NCBI GenBank assembly: GCA_949987705.1
Contig: OX465281.1
Coordinates: forward strand, 159,416,393-159,480,392
From: Thereva unica
Lineage: Eukaryota > Arthropoda > Insecta > Diptera > Therevidae
Length of the DNA: 64,000 nt
Direction: 5' to 3'
Shown piece by piece: positions 63,801-64,000 of this stretch (position 1 is the first letter of the stretch; each line of letters opens with the position of its first letter). Position numbers and translations under genes: made by a program. The notes beneath the pieces were generated by a model that saw only the letters and a program-made list of their open reading frames with translations, had not been told where the DNA came from and made no database searches.

Positions 63801-64000
63801 ATGGACTATAAAGGGCGAGGGAAAGTCCCTCGTCTGTGGGGCTGCGAGTTCGATCCTTCGGCTCGCGGTGCTTTTAAATTTCCTTCGGGGATTTTGTTTC
63901 ATAGAAACAAGTTTTTGACATGAATACGTCTCTAAATTTGCTTCCAGAACAAAAACCGATGATAACGAAATTATGGCATATAGTTTTTATTTGCTGCTCA
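63800..64000 (+). repeat. tRNA-like dispersed repeat, copy 2
   Basis: The B-box-like GCGAGTTCGATCC at 63843 and the following GGCTCGCGGTGCTTTT, TTTCCTTCGGGGATTTTGTT and AATTTGCTTCCAGAAC match the reverse complement of 7205-7440. It runs off the right edge. Confidence 0.6.

Overview
This window is repeat-dense DNA from an insect genome. I find no host gene that I can name. Almost everything recognisable is a transposable element or a fragment of one: LINEs with apurinic-type endonuclease and reverse transcriptase, two BEL/Pao LTR retrotransposons, three Ty3/gypsy-type elements (two with an insect-errantivirus-type env), a Helentron-type helicase/endonuclease fragment, hAT, mariner and PIF/Harbinger remnants, tRNA-derived SINE-like sequences and many fold-back elements. 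The mix (BEL primed by tRNA-Tyr, env-bearing gypsy, Helentron, MADF/BESS-Harbinger, the TTTGATACCCATGTC satellite) points to an insect. The order cannot be fixed from sequence alone.

Layout. 1-2640: a minus-strand LINE running off the left edge. 2737-9480: a plus-strand gypsy element (gag, protease, RT, RNase H, integrase, 3' LTR) broken by a frameshift, a stop and a 1.45 kb insertion that carries a perfect hairpin and tRNA-like sequences. 9930-14132: decayed fragments of several LINEs and hAT. 15095-23535: a small TIR element split by a complete, young BEL element (15957-23446) with one 1757-codon open frame, near-identical 859-bp LTRs and an exact 5-bp target duplication. 25118-29106: small MITEs, a satellite array and long hairpins. 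29093-36480: a minus-strand gypsy (integrase then env) split by a composite insertion (about 30470-34815) that holds the end of a Helentron helicase/endonuclease gene and an 18-unit satellite array. 38409-45196: a second env-bearing gypsy, minus strand, invaded by a hairpin, a LINE, a SINE, a long-TIR element and, at its edge, a mariner remnant. 46198-47287: a 1.1 kb fold-back element.

47740-63290 is a nested set. A Harbinger-type transposon (MADF/BESS accessory gene plus a broken transposase) is interrupted inside the MADF domain by a 13.9 kb BEL element with 1462-bp LTRs. That BEL element is itself interrupted by a fold-back transposon (54493-59655). The fold-back transposon carries in its loop a second, less mutated copy of the BEL gag-pol, flanked by an 87-bp direct duplication of the loop. 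The BEL element also has an unexplained extra open frame between pol and its 3' LTR, and its LTRs carry a run of consensus splice sites on the antisense strand.

How the parts work together. Very few do at present. Only the BEL at 15957-23446 looks intact. The remaining elements record layered insertions, which can be ordered from who interrupts whom. The points most worth following are the fold-back element with captured BEL sequence, the antisense intron-like structure in the BEL LTR, the satellite-laden Helentron composite, and the SINE whose 3' tail matches a LINE family present in the same window.
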